From Plantago ovata (taxonomy: Eukaryota > Streptophyta > Magnoliopsida > Lamiales > Plantaginaceae), in contig CM051455.1 of the NCBI GenBank assembly GCA_028274465.1, forward strand, positions 131,164,096 through 131,228,095: a stretch of DNA of 64,000 bases. Direction: 5' to 3'. This document shows, one piece after another, positions 47,050 through 57,480 of this stretch. How positions within the stretch are numbered: the first letter of the stretch is position 1; every line of letters begins with the position of its first letter. The notes beneath the pieces were generated by a model. It saw only the letters and a program-made list of their open reading frames with translations, was not told the origin of the DNA and did no database searches. A program made the translations under genes and the position numbers.

Positions 47050-50000
47050 CTCCCATCTTGGGAAAGATCTTAAGTAAATTTTCTCCTGAAATTGCTTTTG
47101 TAAACACATCCGCAAGTTGATTCTTTGCGCTTATGTGCAGAACTTTTATGATTCCTTCTATCACCTTCTCTCTAATGAAATGACAGTCGATTTCGACATG
47201 TTTTGTCCACTCATGAAACAATGGATTCTTACACAGATGAACTGCCGATAAGTTATCACAATGCAATGCTACTGGTGTTTCTAATTTGACTTTGAAATCC
47301 TTATATAAGCTCAGGAGCCAAATTATCTCGCAAGCAGTCTGTGCAATAGCTCTGTACTCTGCTTCTGCAGAGGACCTGCTAACTACTTGCTGCTTTTTGG
47401 ATTTCCAACTTATTAAAGAATCAACAAAAAGAACACAATAGCATGTAAGTGATTTCCTTGAGAAATTGCATCCTGCATAATCTAAATCACAGTATACTAT
47501 GAGCTCCTCATTTGCATTAGTGTTATAGAGCAATCCATTCCCTATGTTGTTCTTTATGTACTTGAAAATTCTAATGAGTGTTGTCATGTGTATCTTAGTG
47601 GGTTGTTCCATGAACTGACTCAATATACCAACAACATAAGAAATGTCTGGCCTTGTGATTGTGAGATAGATTAATTTCCCAACAAGACTTCTATATCTCA
47701 TGGGATTTTCTAGCAGTATTTCTTCTTTGTCTTTCTTGCTGTCAAAAGGTCTCAACTTGTGATTTTGTTCTATAGGATTTATAGTAGGTTTGCAACCTAA
47801 CAATCTTGTAGCTTGAAGGATCTCTGAGGCATATTTCCTTTGAGACAAGTGATCAATTCCTTTTGTACTTCTTGCTATCTCCAATCCAAGAAAGTATTTC
47901 AACTTTCCAAGGTATCTTATTTTGAACTCTTTGGAGTTCTTGTTTCACTTGATTTATGTCATCAAGATCATCTCCTCCTATTATAATATCATCTACATAT
48001 ATCAGCAGTATGTTATTCCATTTTGATTTTCCCTAGTGAACAATGTATATTCATGTTTTGAGTGTGAGAAGCCTAATTGTGTTAGATGTTGAGTTATTCT
48101 TAGGTTCCATTGTCTAGATGCCTGTTTGAGGCCATACAATGATTTATGGAGTTTGCAAACAAATTTACTCTGAATGCTAGTACTTGAGCAACTGCTACTG
48201 CTAGTTTTAGGTTTCTCCCCCTGAATTGAGATGCCTGGAGGGAGAAGCATGTATATTTCTTCTTCTAGATCTCCACTGAGAAATGCATTGTGAACATCCA
48301 GTTGCTCTAAGTGCCAATTTCTCTTTGCAGCAATAGCCAATAGTACTTTAATAGTTGTTTGTTTGGCTACTGGACAGAATGTTTCAGTGTAGTCCATTCC
48401 ATATTGTTGTGTGTAGCCTTTGGCTACTAGTCTAGCCTTATGTTTATCAATTTCTCCATTAGCTTTTAATTTTGTTTTGAATACATACTTGCATCCTATG
48501 GGTTTTATTCCTTCTAGTCTCTCAACAATTGTCCATGTTTTATTCTCTTGTAAGGCTCTCAATTCTTGCTTGATTGCTTCTCTCCAGTGCTCATGCTTAA
48601 TAGCTTCACTATAGCATTCTGGTTCTTCAACTAATGATAAGCTTACTGTGTAAGATTTGTGACTTTCTGATAGTCTTTCATAGCCAAGATACTCATGCAA
48701 TGGATATAGTGTTGTAGATTTTACTGCATTGTTTGATCTAGGTACTGAGTAGTGATGAAATATTCTTAGATTTGAGGGAGATTTAGATCTTCTAGTTGAT
48801 CTTCTCAACTGAGGTACAGGCTGCTGTGCACCTGTGTTTGATTGATCTTTATTGTTGTCTTGATGAGAAATTGCATCATTTATATCCAAGTTTTCCTGAA
48901 TGTTATGATCAATTTCTTCATTTTCCATGTTCAGATCAATCTCTTGATGAATTTCTTGTTGTGTCCTAGGTATTTCATCTATAATTTCCTCATTGATCAT
49001 TTCTTGCCTGTCACTGTCAACATTCTCTTGATGAGATTGTTCACCTCTAATTTTCATTATAGGTGATTTTTCATAAGTGGCATCTGGTGTGCTAAATGAG
49101 AATTCTTCTGTTTCATCTGCAGGGATATTCTCATTTTTATATGGAAAGATGCTTTCAGAAAACTCCACATCTCTAGAATGAAATACCTGTTTAGTTCTCA
49201 AATCATAGCACTTATAACCTTTTGTTTGTGAGAGATAGCCACTGAATATAGATCTTCTAGCTCTTGTATCTAGTTTATTTCTATTTACTGGCAGACTAGA
49301 TGCATAACATAGGCATCCAAATACTTTAAGGTGTGCATATGATGGTTTTCTTTTGTGCAGAAGCTCAAATGGTGACCTATTATCTAAGATCTGAGTGGGA
49401 ATTCTATTTATCAGATAGACCACTGTTAATACAGCTTCCCCCCCAAAATCTCTGAGGCAAACCAGACTGAAAAAGTAATGCCCTTTCTACATTAAGTATA
49501 TGTTGGTGCTTTCTTTCAACCACTGCATTTTGTTGTGGTGTGTATGGGCAACTCTTCTGTTGTCTAATTCCCTTCCTTGTATAGTAATTTGTGAGATTAA
49601 ACTCAGGCGCATTATCTGATCTCACAGTTTTTACTTTAGTTTCATATCGTCTTTCTACTTGGTTTATAAAACCTTGCAGTGCCATTTGTACAACTGATTT
49701 GGTTTTTAACAGTTGCAACCATGTAGTTCTTGAATAGTCATCAACAATGGTAATGAAATAGCTATGACCATAAATAGTTTTAATAGAGAAGGGCCCCATA
49801 GGTCAACATGAATAAGCTCAAAAGTAGATAGAGTAACTATGTTGCTAGAAGAGAATTTCTTCTTCTTCTGCTTAGATTCATTACAGACCTTGCAATGTAG
49901 TAACTTGCTACTCTTAATTTCTGGTACAATACCAGCTAACAATTCTACTCTAACAGGTGATGGATGCCCTAGTCTGTAATGCCAAAGATGGCTCATGACA

Positions 50001-51569
50001 TGGGAAGATCCATCATCATTATTTATGTCATATGCCTTCTTCACTTCATCAGTTTCTTCTGTCTCTTCAAACTGTAACTGGTAAAGTCCCTTGCTAAACT
50101 TAACATTTCCAGTCCTCTTCAAGGAGGCCATCAAAGGAACATCCTCCTGTGTAATAATACAGTCTCCTTTTAGTAAAAATGACTGATAAATTGTTGTCTA
50201 GAGACAACTTATTTACTGAAACTAAGTTCATTTTAAAACTTGGTACATATAAGACATTTCTTAGTCTTATCTCTTTGTTTATTTCAATGTCTCCCGTGGA
50301 GCATATTGTCTGTGTAAGACCACTTGGTAGATGCACTTTAGATGTAATATTTCTAACATTACTAGTAAAATATTTAGGAGAACAGATAATATGATGAGAT
50401 GCTCCAGAATCTAATATCCAAGGTTCACTTGTAAGATTAAATAGTATACCTGAAGGAAAATTGATGTTGGCAACTGGTTGTGAAGCATTTGCCTTCTCTT
50501 GTGGCTTTTCTGTCATGGCCAAGAGCTTGTGCAGCTGAGAAACTTGATCTGCGGTGAAAGTAGCAGACTCTTCCTCATCATTGGCAGTGACTTGGTTGGA
50601 GCTGGAGCCTTGATAGCCAGTCCTTCCTCCTCTATAGCCTCTTCCTCTGCCATTTCTTCCTCCCCTAGAGTACTCATAGTTGGGCCTCTGGTAGCTGTCT
50701 GGATAGCCTATCACCTTGTAGCAGCCATCCCAGCTGTGGTTGTTGAGTCTACACTTGGGACACCAAAGCTCTTTCTTGGGCTCCTTCCTCTTCACACCAA
50801 CAACCATAGCAGTGTTCTCCTGAGGATCAATGTTCATGTTCTTGACAGCTTTTTGTTTCTCTTCCTGACTAACAAAATAGAAAGCCTTGTCAAGAGCTGG
50901 TATGGGATCAGACATGATGATTTGTCCTCTCAACACTTTGTAGCTAGCATCTAAACCCATCAAGAACTTGAACACCTTCTTGGTTTCTTGAAGTTTCTTA
51001 TAAACATCAGTAAGGTTACAAGTACACTTTCCACAAGGGCAAGTAGGAGTAACCTCATAGTCTCTCAACTCATCCCATAAACCAGTGAGCTTGTTAAAGT
51101 AGGTAGCAACAGAGTTGGTTCCCTGAGAAGTAGCATTAACAGTTTGTTCAATAGTATAGATTCTCACTTGGTTTGGTTGGGAATAGCACAGCTTGAGCTT
51201 TTCCCATGCATCCGCAACATTTTCTGCATACAGGATTGTGGTTTTGATATCATCACTCACTAAATGAATCAGCCAAGAGAGTATGAGAGTGTTACACTTC
51301 ACCCAAGATTTTTCACCTGGGTCATCTTTTGGTGGTCGTGGCAGAGTGCCGTCGACAAACACCATCTTGTTCCGAATCGTAAGATTCATCTTGAAAGCAT
51401 GTTGCCAAGTGTGGTAGTTGATGTCAGTGAGCAGCGGGGTTATGGAACCAGACGTAGCATTGTCGGAGTGGTGAAGGAAGTAGTGGCTCATAGGATCTTC
51501 ATGACCAGCCAAGGGTTCTTTGGTCGGCGGTGGTGTTGTTGGTGGTGGAATACTGCCAGCGGTAGCCAT
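47050..51569 (-). pseudogene. gag-pol coding region of the minus-strand copia element
   Basis: All copia domains occur in order: gag, zinc knuckle, protease, integrase, reverse transcriptase (LDVHNAFLSGDL block), RNase H. The gag start MATAGSIPPPTT at 51569 follows the primer site by about 55 bp. Inactivated by about four breaks. Confidence 0.85.
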
Positions 51570-51647
51570 GGTAGTTTTGGTAGCTTTGGGTAAAGAAGAT
51601 GATTAGAAAAGATTCGAAACCTAGGCTCTTGATACCATAAGAAAATA

Positions 51648-52106
51648 TGCATAAATTCTTTTGTATTGATTGAAGAAGAATTTGGTAAGATTACAGAGAA
51701 CAGAGCTTGCGGCTGCGTTGCTTTATATATTGAGCAATCGACGCCCTAAACCTAATCGTAACAGTAAAATTACATGGTAAAAGGAATCGTAAATAGTACA
51801 GTAGTGAAACCCCCAGTACAGCGCCATTAATTGCAGTGGGAAGACGCCAAATTGAGCTGCAGAGCACGCCGTATGCATGAACCCTAATTTGGTTGATTTG
51901 GGGATAATTTCAAATATCCCGCCTTGCCTGTGCCGGAATCTTGTGTGGCAAGTTCGAGTGTTCCCGCGCTCTGGGGGGACGGTTTGGACGACTTAGCATG
52001 CTTCGTTCTCTTAGTTGAGTTCGTTCTCTTCTTCCTCTTCTTCTCTTGATCGGATTTCTGCAAATCCTTCATTTCCTTTGGATCATTCGATCCATATATT
52101 TCAACA
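51648..52106 (-). repeat. 5' LTR of the minus-strand copia element
   Basis: About 459 bp; the inner border is approximate (51640-51650). CTTTATATATTGAG near 51721 is TATA-like when read on either strand. Confidence 0.75.
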
Positions 52107-52732
52107 CTACAATATTTGCCAAATAGTATATAATACTTTATGGCAGACGTCACTCCTGATCACTTTCTTAGTATGGCAGCGCCATATATTCGTGAAATGA
52201 AACTAGGAGTTGTAATCTACACAGCAACCTATATGCATTGTAGGGACTAGGGACAACTATCATACCCTCAATATCGATCTCTACTTAAAGAACTTGAATA
52301 CTGTGAAAGGGTCTATTAATAGAACATCCACTGTTAAATTCCAGAGGTTATTTCACAAACTTAAGGCCTTTAGGAGCTAATGGAACTTAAGTTGTTATAA
52401 TTGTTTATTAAAGGGTGAAACCACAGGAAAAATCAAACATGGGTGTTCTCAACACTAATAGTCCCAAAACAGGGGAATTAAGAATGCTTCATCTCAACCA
52501 AAATGCCTCCAGCTTACGAAAGCACGCGTGTGGAAGCTATAGCTGATCCCTCATAAAGGGTCCATATATCACAATTGAATCGACATTAATATCCGCAAGT
52601 TTATTGCAAATTCTAAAAACTTACAGCAGTATAGTATCTAGTTGAGTACACTCAAGTTCTGCAAAGACACTACTAGCTTATTAAATAAAAAACTAATTGA
52701 ATTGTAGCAGCAAAAACGCATTAAATTACCTT
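52107..52732. other. intergenic, old 3' flank of an F-box gene
   Basis: The part 52615-52730 is repeated, diverged, at 55190-55290 (AGCAGTATAGTAT, GTACACTCAAGTTCT), so it is probably the trailer shared by two related F-box genes. No gene otherwise. Confidence 0.5.
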
Positions 52733-53085
52733 CTAAGGAAGGTCAGCTACTTGTGAGGCACCCCATTTCACCCGGAAGGGTCTTCCCACTGGAATCTCAA
52801 GTCGTGTCTTAACTTCTAACTTCAGATCGTCCACAATGTTATTCACTTCAATCATCCACCACTGTCCTTCACCACAGAGAGCATTAATAGCTGGCCTCCA
52901 TGATTTTGTTACAGATGAGTACGCTTCGAAATAAACCACAGACTGATCACGCGCACGCACAGCACAAATCACCTGGTAAGATCCTTCTATATTCGACATG
53001 GAAGGATCAAAGGCTAAGACAACTGCGTAATCATAGCCATGATCTAGCACTGGTTTTGGAAGCATTTTCCAGACCATTGTTGCCC
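52733..53085 (-). pseudogene. F-box protein fragment with F-box-associated (FBA-like) tail
   Basis: A minus-strand frame gives K-M-L-P-K-P-V, then VVLAFDPSMSNIEGSYQVIC and VVYFEAYSSVTKSWRP, the pattern of the F-box-associated domain of At5g07610-like proteins (L-A-F-D-P..Y-K-V-I-C..E-V-Y-S-S..W-R), ending in a stop at about 52735. The F-box itself is missing: at 53086 the sequence passes into a copia fragment on the other strand, which probably cut the gene. F-box proteins with this tail serve as substrate receptors of SCF ubiquitin ligases. Confidence 0.75.
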
Positions 53086-53572
53086 GGTTGCAAATGTGTT
53101 CACCAAGGCATTGTCGAAAGAAAATCTTAAAAGCATATTCAGCAAACTTGGTGTAATCAACATCTTTACCCCAAGTTTGAGGGGAAGTAATGAAAACCAT
53201 GATCATAAAGATCCTCTAGCAACAGCAGTTGCAGTATCTAGCAAGAAGAAGAAGAGCAGAGTATACAGTTGCGGTTAAGAAGATCAAAGCTTGATCAAAC
53301 GTCCTAGAGCGCCCTAATGCGTACGGAACACAGACAAGAGATGCAGAGGATCATGGCTTATTGGAGGGAGATTTGAATTAGTTTGGCTCACGTACCCCCA
53401 CCACACATGATCAATTCTAGTACCTGTTTCTGCATATGAAGTCATGAAGTTTGCGTGCACTTTGTAACCTTCCCGACCATCAATTTCTCTGCAATTTCCT
53501 TGTGTGATTTGTAATCCTTAATCTCTGTACTGTGTAGCATCTTTTTCATGTTAGTAGCTAATCAAGATAGGA
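53086..53572 (+). mobile_element. Ty1/copia scrap: end of pol and LTR-like tail
   Basis: The plus frame reads V-F-T-K-A-L-S-K-E-N-L and LGVINIFTPSLRG, the last residues of copia RNase H, close to those of the element at 46903-52106. TTTGAGGGGAAG is its purine tract. About 390 bp of LTR-like sequence follow. One end only; the fragment splits an F-box gene. Confidence 0.7.
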
Positions 53573-53580
53573 TGTCTAGG

Positions 53581-53928
53581 CAGGGGCGAAGCTAGGAATA
53601 TATATCATCCCATATGTCAGTCTAACTTAACTAATTGTAAACAAATTCACTTGATGTTTATATATATAGCATTATTAAAACAACAAACAAAAAAGATGGA
53701 TATAAATATATGACACCATACTTCCATAACTAAAAATAGCACTAGAATTATGCCTAAAACTAAAGTAATACTTATAATGTGACTAAAAGTCTAAAAATAA
53801 TATTAGTAATTAACTAAAATTTAGCCAAAACCCAAACTAACATGTACACGTGACTAACAAATTTACTAAAAAAGCATTACTAAAAATTAAAAAAAAAAAA
53901 ATTGAATAAGAGCATAGCTTCGCCCCTA
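53581..53928. mobile_element. hAT-type MITE, 348 bp
   Basis: Perfect 8-bp duplication TGTCTAGG (53573-53580, 53929-53936). Ends CAGGGGCGAAGCTA and, reverse complement, TAGGGGCGAAGCTATG. AT-rich inside, no coding. Confidence 0.9.
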
Positions 53929-54130
53929 TGTCTAGGGCAACACAAAAGCTCTATGAATAAGAGCTAGCAACTTGTATGTCTTCATTGTCTTCCGCTGCTA
54001 TTCACTAACATATCTTCTTCTTCATCGTATTTTGACAGTGTTAGTAAATTCAGGACAAATGATTGTAGTGCAATAATAGGTGAATTCTGAATAAAATTGT
54101 ATAGAGAGGAATGTGAACCTGTTCTGCAGG

Positions 54131-54761
54131 CAGGCCCGGTCTCAAGGCATGCGCGAGCAGCCCACCCGCGCAGGGCCCCAAGCTTGGGCCAGGCCCATAT
54201 ATGTTTAAAAAAAGAAATTTGTACTGTAGTTGAGGAGGATATCAACTAGCCAACTAGTATGTGGTCTTCTCTCTTCTTTATTTCTTCCTGTTTCTTCTCA
54301 AATTTTCTAATTTTTCCCCAACATTCCTTTTATCCTTAAAATCGTTTCTCCTATTTTCTAGCAAATTACAGTTAGTTTATTTATCAATTTTCATACTCCT
54401 ATTCTCTAGCAAAGTGACTATAAATAAATAGTATGTTTAACACCTCCTATTAATTATCAATCCATTTTTGCCCCATTCAATTCACTCTATTAAAATGTTG
54501 AATTTTACCATTGTACATGCATAATATTTGGGACGTTATTAATTGATGATTTTGCGACGATAGCAATTGAGAATGATGTAACTGAGAAACTTGATTATAA
54601 CGACCTTATTGATGATTTTTTACTTTAAAAAATCGCTAGAAGAGTTACTTTCGATGATATTTTAGTTGTGTATTGAAAAGAATTCAATGACTTTTTATGT
54701 ATGATTTAGGGGCCCACATGAAATTTTTGCACAGGGCCCCTAAATCTCAGGGTCGGCCCTG
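54131..54761 (+). mobile_element. internally deleted hAT element, 631 bp
   Basis: Perfect 8-bp duplication TCTGCAGG (54123-54130, 54762-54769). Ends CAGGCCCGGTCTCAAGG and, reverse complement, CAGGGCCGACCCTGAG. From about 54550 the plus strand codes for a remnant of the transposase C-terminus: I-E-N-D-V-T-E-K-L-D-Y, then LIDDF, which is the usual last motif of plant TTF-type hAT transposases. The N-terminal and catalytic parts are missing, so it needs a transposase from elsewhere. It lies inside a copia integrase scrap. Confidence 0.88.
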
Positions 54762-54769
54762 TCTGCAGG

Positions 54770-55170
54770 TTGTTCATCTTTAAAAGGAAAAGTAGTCTCG
54801 ACATATTTAACATTTTTAGTGATAAAAATTTGTTGAGTATCTAAATTGAGTAGCATGTATCCTTTGCAACCTTGACGTATTTAACAGCTCTGGCCTTTGG
54901 GGTCAAATTTGGATCTGTTTGCTGTGAGTGTGGAAGGATAACACAGGGCGCCAAAAAACCGGTTTAGTGTTGTATAACACTTGGTATAAATGGACTTTTA
55001 TGCTCTAAATTAACAGTTGGGATTCTATTTATCAGATGGCATGCTGTCAAAACACACTCAGACCAAAATGTTAGTGTTAAATGAGATTGAAACAAAAGTG
55101 CCCTTGCTACAATTGATCGAAATATAATATGAGCAAGATTACTGAAAAGTCTAGTTACCAAAACAGAATT
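54770..55170 (-). mobile_element. Ty1/copia scrap: integrase region
   Basis: A minus frame has [18 protein letters not shown] and [10 protein letters not shown] near 55020-55110, the copia integrase block, and further on a K-G-Y-M-L-L-like stretch near 54850. Ends are not visible. It is broken, and the hAT element 54131-54761 sits at its edge. Confidence 0.7.
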
Positions 55171-55279
55171 ACAGAGGCACCAAAAGACTAAAAACTTTTA
55201 GCAGTATAGTATAAGTTCAGTACACTCAAGTTCTACAAATTAAAGAGACTGGCCAATTTAATTGTATCAGCAAAAAACA

Positions 55280-55741
55280 CATCAAATTAGTTACCTTCTA
55301 ATGAAGGTTCAACTACATTTGATCCGGAAGGTTTTTTTCAACTTCAAATCGTTCGCAAAGTTTCTCATTTCAATCCTCCGCCACAGACACCCCATTCCTT
55401 CAGATGGTTCACAAGCTTCAGATTCCTTGATGTCATACGTGCATGATCAAACTTTGCATCATAAGGGAACATTTGGTAGCATTAACCTTTTGATTTGCAA
55501 ATAGCTCCTGAGCATGTTGCACGAATTCTATGGTCTCAGACCAGTCTGAACACAAGATTAATGTAATTGATTTGGGGCAGAAAAAAACAATCAAACCGGT
55601 CAGAAAGGTTTGTAGTTGCGGATTGTAGTAATGTAAAGTTAGATTCTCCACAAGAGGTGTAGGTGAAGTTGGCAGATCACTGGAAATATTTCTCCGAATA
55701 GACTGCATCCTTCCTTTTCTTATATTGCTGCAGGTCGACAT
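55280..55741 (-). pseudogene. F-box/LRR protein remnant, C-terminal
   Basis: A minus frame from 55741 gives VENLTLHYYNPQLQTFLTGL, then FCPKSITLILCSDWSETIEF, a conserved block of plant F-box/LRR proteins, and downstream, after a frame change, W-R-R-I-E-M-R-N-F-A-N-D. The N-terminal F-box is not found. The trailer (55190-55290) is like that behind the fragment at 52733. Confidence 0.65.
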
Positions 55742-56053
55742 AGAAAGCTAGGATGGATCGGGTAGACCAAGCACAAATTCCGTGTGTTCAAGTTCATGGG
55801 CTATGACAACGAATGGAGGGAGATGAAAGATTTGGGGAACAGATCAATATTCGTTGGAGGGAATACTTCGTTCTCAGTGAACGCCTCTGTGATTCCAGGT
55901 TGCGAGCCTAGTCGTGTGTATTTCACTAATCATAGCAGACTTTATATTGAACAAGAAGATGTTCATATGGCGGTATATAACTTGAAGGATGACAGAATCG
56001 AGTACACCATTGTGGCTCATGACCTAGAACTTGTAACTTTGCTAATTTTGTAA
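55742..56053 (+). pseudogene. F-box/DUF295 protein fragment, C-terminal
   Basis: The plus frame contains REMKDLGNRSIFVGGNTSFSV, then E-P-S-R-V-Y-F-T-N and VYNLKDDRIEY, the typical DUF295 tail (L-G-x-R-x-x-F-x-G-G, S-x-S, V-Y-F-T-D, V-Y-N-L-E-D). The N-terminal F-box is missing. The frame seems to start inside the domain; an earlier D-Q-A-Q-I-P stretch near 55766 is in another frame. Not functional. Confidence 0.7.
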
Positions 56054-56262
56054 ATCATGAGTAACAAAACATAAATTTATTCAGGAACAAAAACAACAAT
56101 CTGTGCGTGTGCGCAAATCTTCTTGTAACAATCAACCATTGTGGCTCATGACCTAGAACTTGTAACTTTGCTAATTTTGTAAATCATGAGAAAACTCTGT
56201 AACGAAACATAAATTTATTCAGGAACAAAAAAGAACAACAATCTGTGCGTTTGTCGGGAGTC
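56007..56262. repeat. 129-bp tandem duplication
   Basis: The block that starts CCATTGTGGCTCATGACC at 56007 is repeated from 56136. The first copy ends in TCTGTGCGTGTGCG, a cut version of the tRNA 3' end that follows the second copy. Confidence 0.85.
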
Positions 56263-56317
56263 GAACCCGGGTCTATTGCTTGGAAGGAAATTATCCTAAC
56301 CGTTGGACTACAAACGC
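56246..56317 (-). tRNA. tRNA-Gly (UCC)
   Basis: 72 nt on the minus strand, beginning GCGTTTGTAGTCCAACGG. Acceptor stem GCGTTTG/CAAACGC is fully paired. D loop AACGGTTA, anticodon loop CUUCCAA with UCC at 56284-56282, T loop TTCGACT. It matches the plant tRNA-Gly(UCC) consensus as I recall it, with a few changes. Two of them leave mismatches: T30-C40 in the anticodon stem and C49-A65 in the T stem, while a change in the acceptor stem is compensated. A and B boxes look usable. It may be a weakly active gene or a young pseudogene. Confidence 0.85.
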
Positions 56318-56519
56318 CTTCGTTATTTAAGTCATCGTTGAACTACTAATAAAATGTATATATGTTGTTCTATTGAAATTGTCCTCGTCTACCAAGAATC
56401 TCGTTTAGAATTAATATGGTAATCTGTGTTCGGTATGATTTAGAAATAGTTAATGACATAAGACAGATTACTTTCGACTTATTAGAATCATCAAACAAAC
56501 AATTGTAGAGACAGAGAAA

Positions 56520-57480
56520 ACAATGGTTACATCTAGGAATAGGATCTGATCTTCCACCGGAGCTTCTTGACATCATAACAAGAAAATTCCAATTTGTAAA
56601 AGAATTCTCTACTCGTCGTTGCGTTTGCTCCTCTATGCTAATTTCGACTGGACGCGTCAACTCCCCCAGGCCACTTTCAATGAAAACGAGAACTACTCTT
56701 GTTTTTTATGGATCAATAGGGGATATCAAACTTCATCATGCTATTTTACGAAATAAAACAATATGTAGTCCATCTTTAATTTTTAAACTTGTCGTATCAT
56801 AAAAAAGAATTTATCTCTGCTCTAAAGGCGACTCTATCATCTAACCCGTTGACTATGCCCTCTGATTTCACATTATGGAAAGGCGCAAAGTATGATCAAA
56901 GTCGAATGGCCTTATGGAGACCTGGTGATACCAAAATCAGGAAACTGTGAAAGGAAGGACACCCAACACCTATATTAAGGATTTGACCAAAATCGCGGGG
57001 GGCATGGACTTAAAAGACCAAAAATGCAATTTAGATTGGTGATGGATAAGGAGATTCGTGTAAAATTGACCTGATCAACTAGAAATGCAACGAGGCTGGT
57101 ATCATTATTATTTGGCCGATTATTAATATTGGCATGCCGCGATACAATTGAATTCATTAATACCATTGTTGGTGAGGTGAGTTCTCATATGTTTGTTATG
57201 GATGGCAACGAAGTTGAGGAAATGAAGGATCTGAGAGACGATTTGATATTTGTAGGGGGAGGAATGCTTGAACTTCGTTCTCGGTGAACAAGAACTCTGA
57301 GCAAGCTGTGAGGCTAATTGAGTATATGTTACTAATTATGAAAAGCATTCTAATAGAATTATTGACGGTGCATAAGAGCAAGTAAAGGCATATAACTTGA
57401 AGGATCGCAAGATTGTGTATCAACAGAATTCGCAGCCTCTACCCATCGGGTACATACATGATAAATCTCACGGGCTCACG
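56520..57480 (+). pseudogene. F-box/DUF295 gene, decayed
   Basis: Starts with an F-box: D-L-P-P-E-L-L-D-I-I near 56550, then F-S-T-R-R-C-V-C. A DUF295 middle follows (T-L-W-K-G-A-K near 56870, M-A-L-W-R-P-G-D near 56910) and a tail with EEMKDLRDDLIFVGG near 57210 and V-K-A-Y-N-L-K-D near 57385. Frames change and stops intervene at several points. The tail is like that of the fragment at 55742, so the two were tandem relatives. Confidence 0.65.

Larger units (their letters stand above)
46903..52106 (-). mobile_element. Ty1/copia element, minus strand, broken
   Basis: On the minus strand: 5' LTR 52106 to about 51648, primer-binding site TGGTATCAAGAGC (51637-51625), gag (about 51570-50650) with CCHC knuckle C-P-K-C...H...C, protease (LDSGASHH near 50400), integrase (about 50050-49000), reverse transcriptase (about 48650-47650), RNase H (about 47600-47050; S-A-E-A-E-Y-R-A), purine tract CTTGAGGGGGAG, and the start of the 3' LTR at 47015. 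The first 113 bases of the two LTRs differ at about one site, so the element is young, likely under one million years. Beyond that the 3' LTR no longer matches. Coding is nearly complete, with about four breaks. The target duplication cannot be seen because the far end of the 3' LTR is lost or replaced. Confidence 0.88.
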
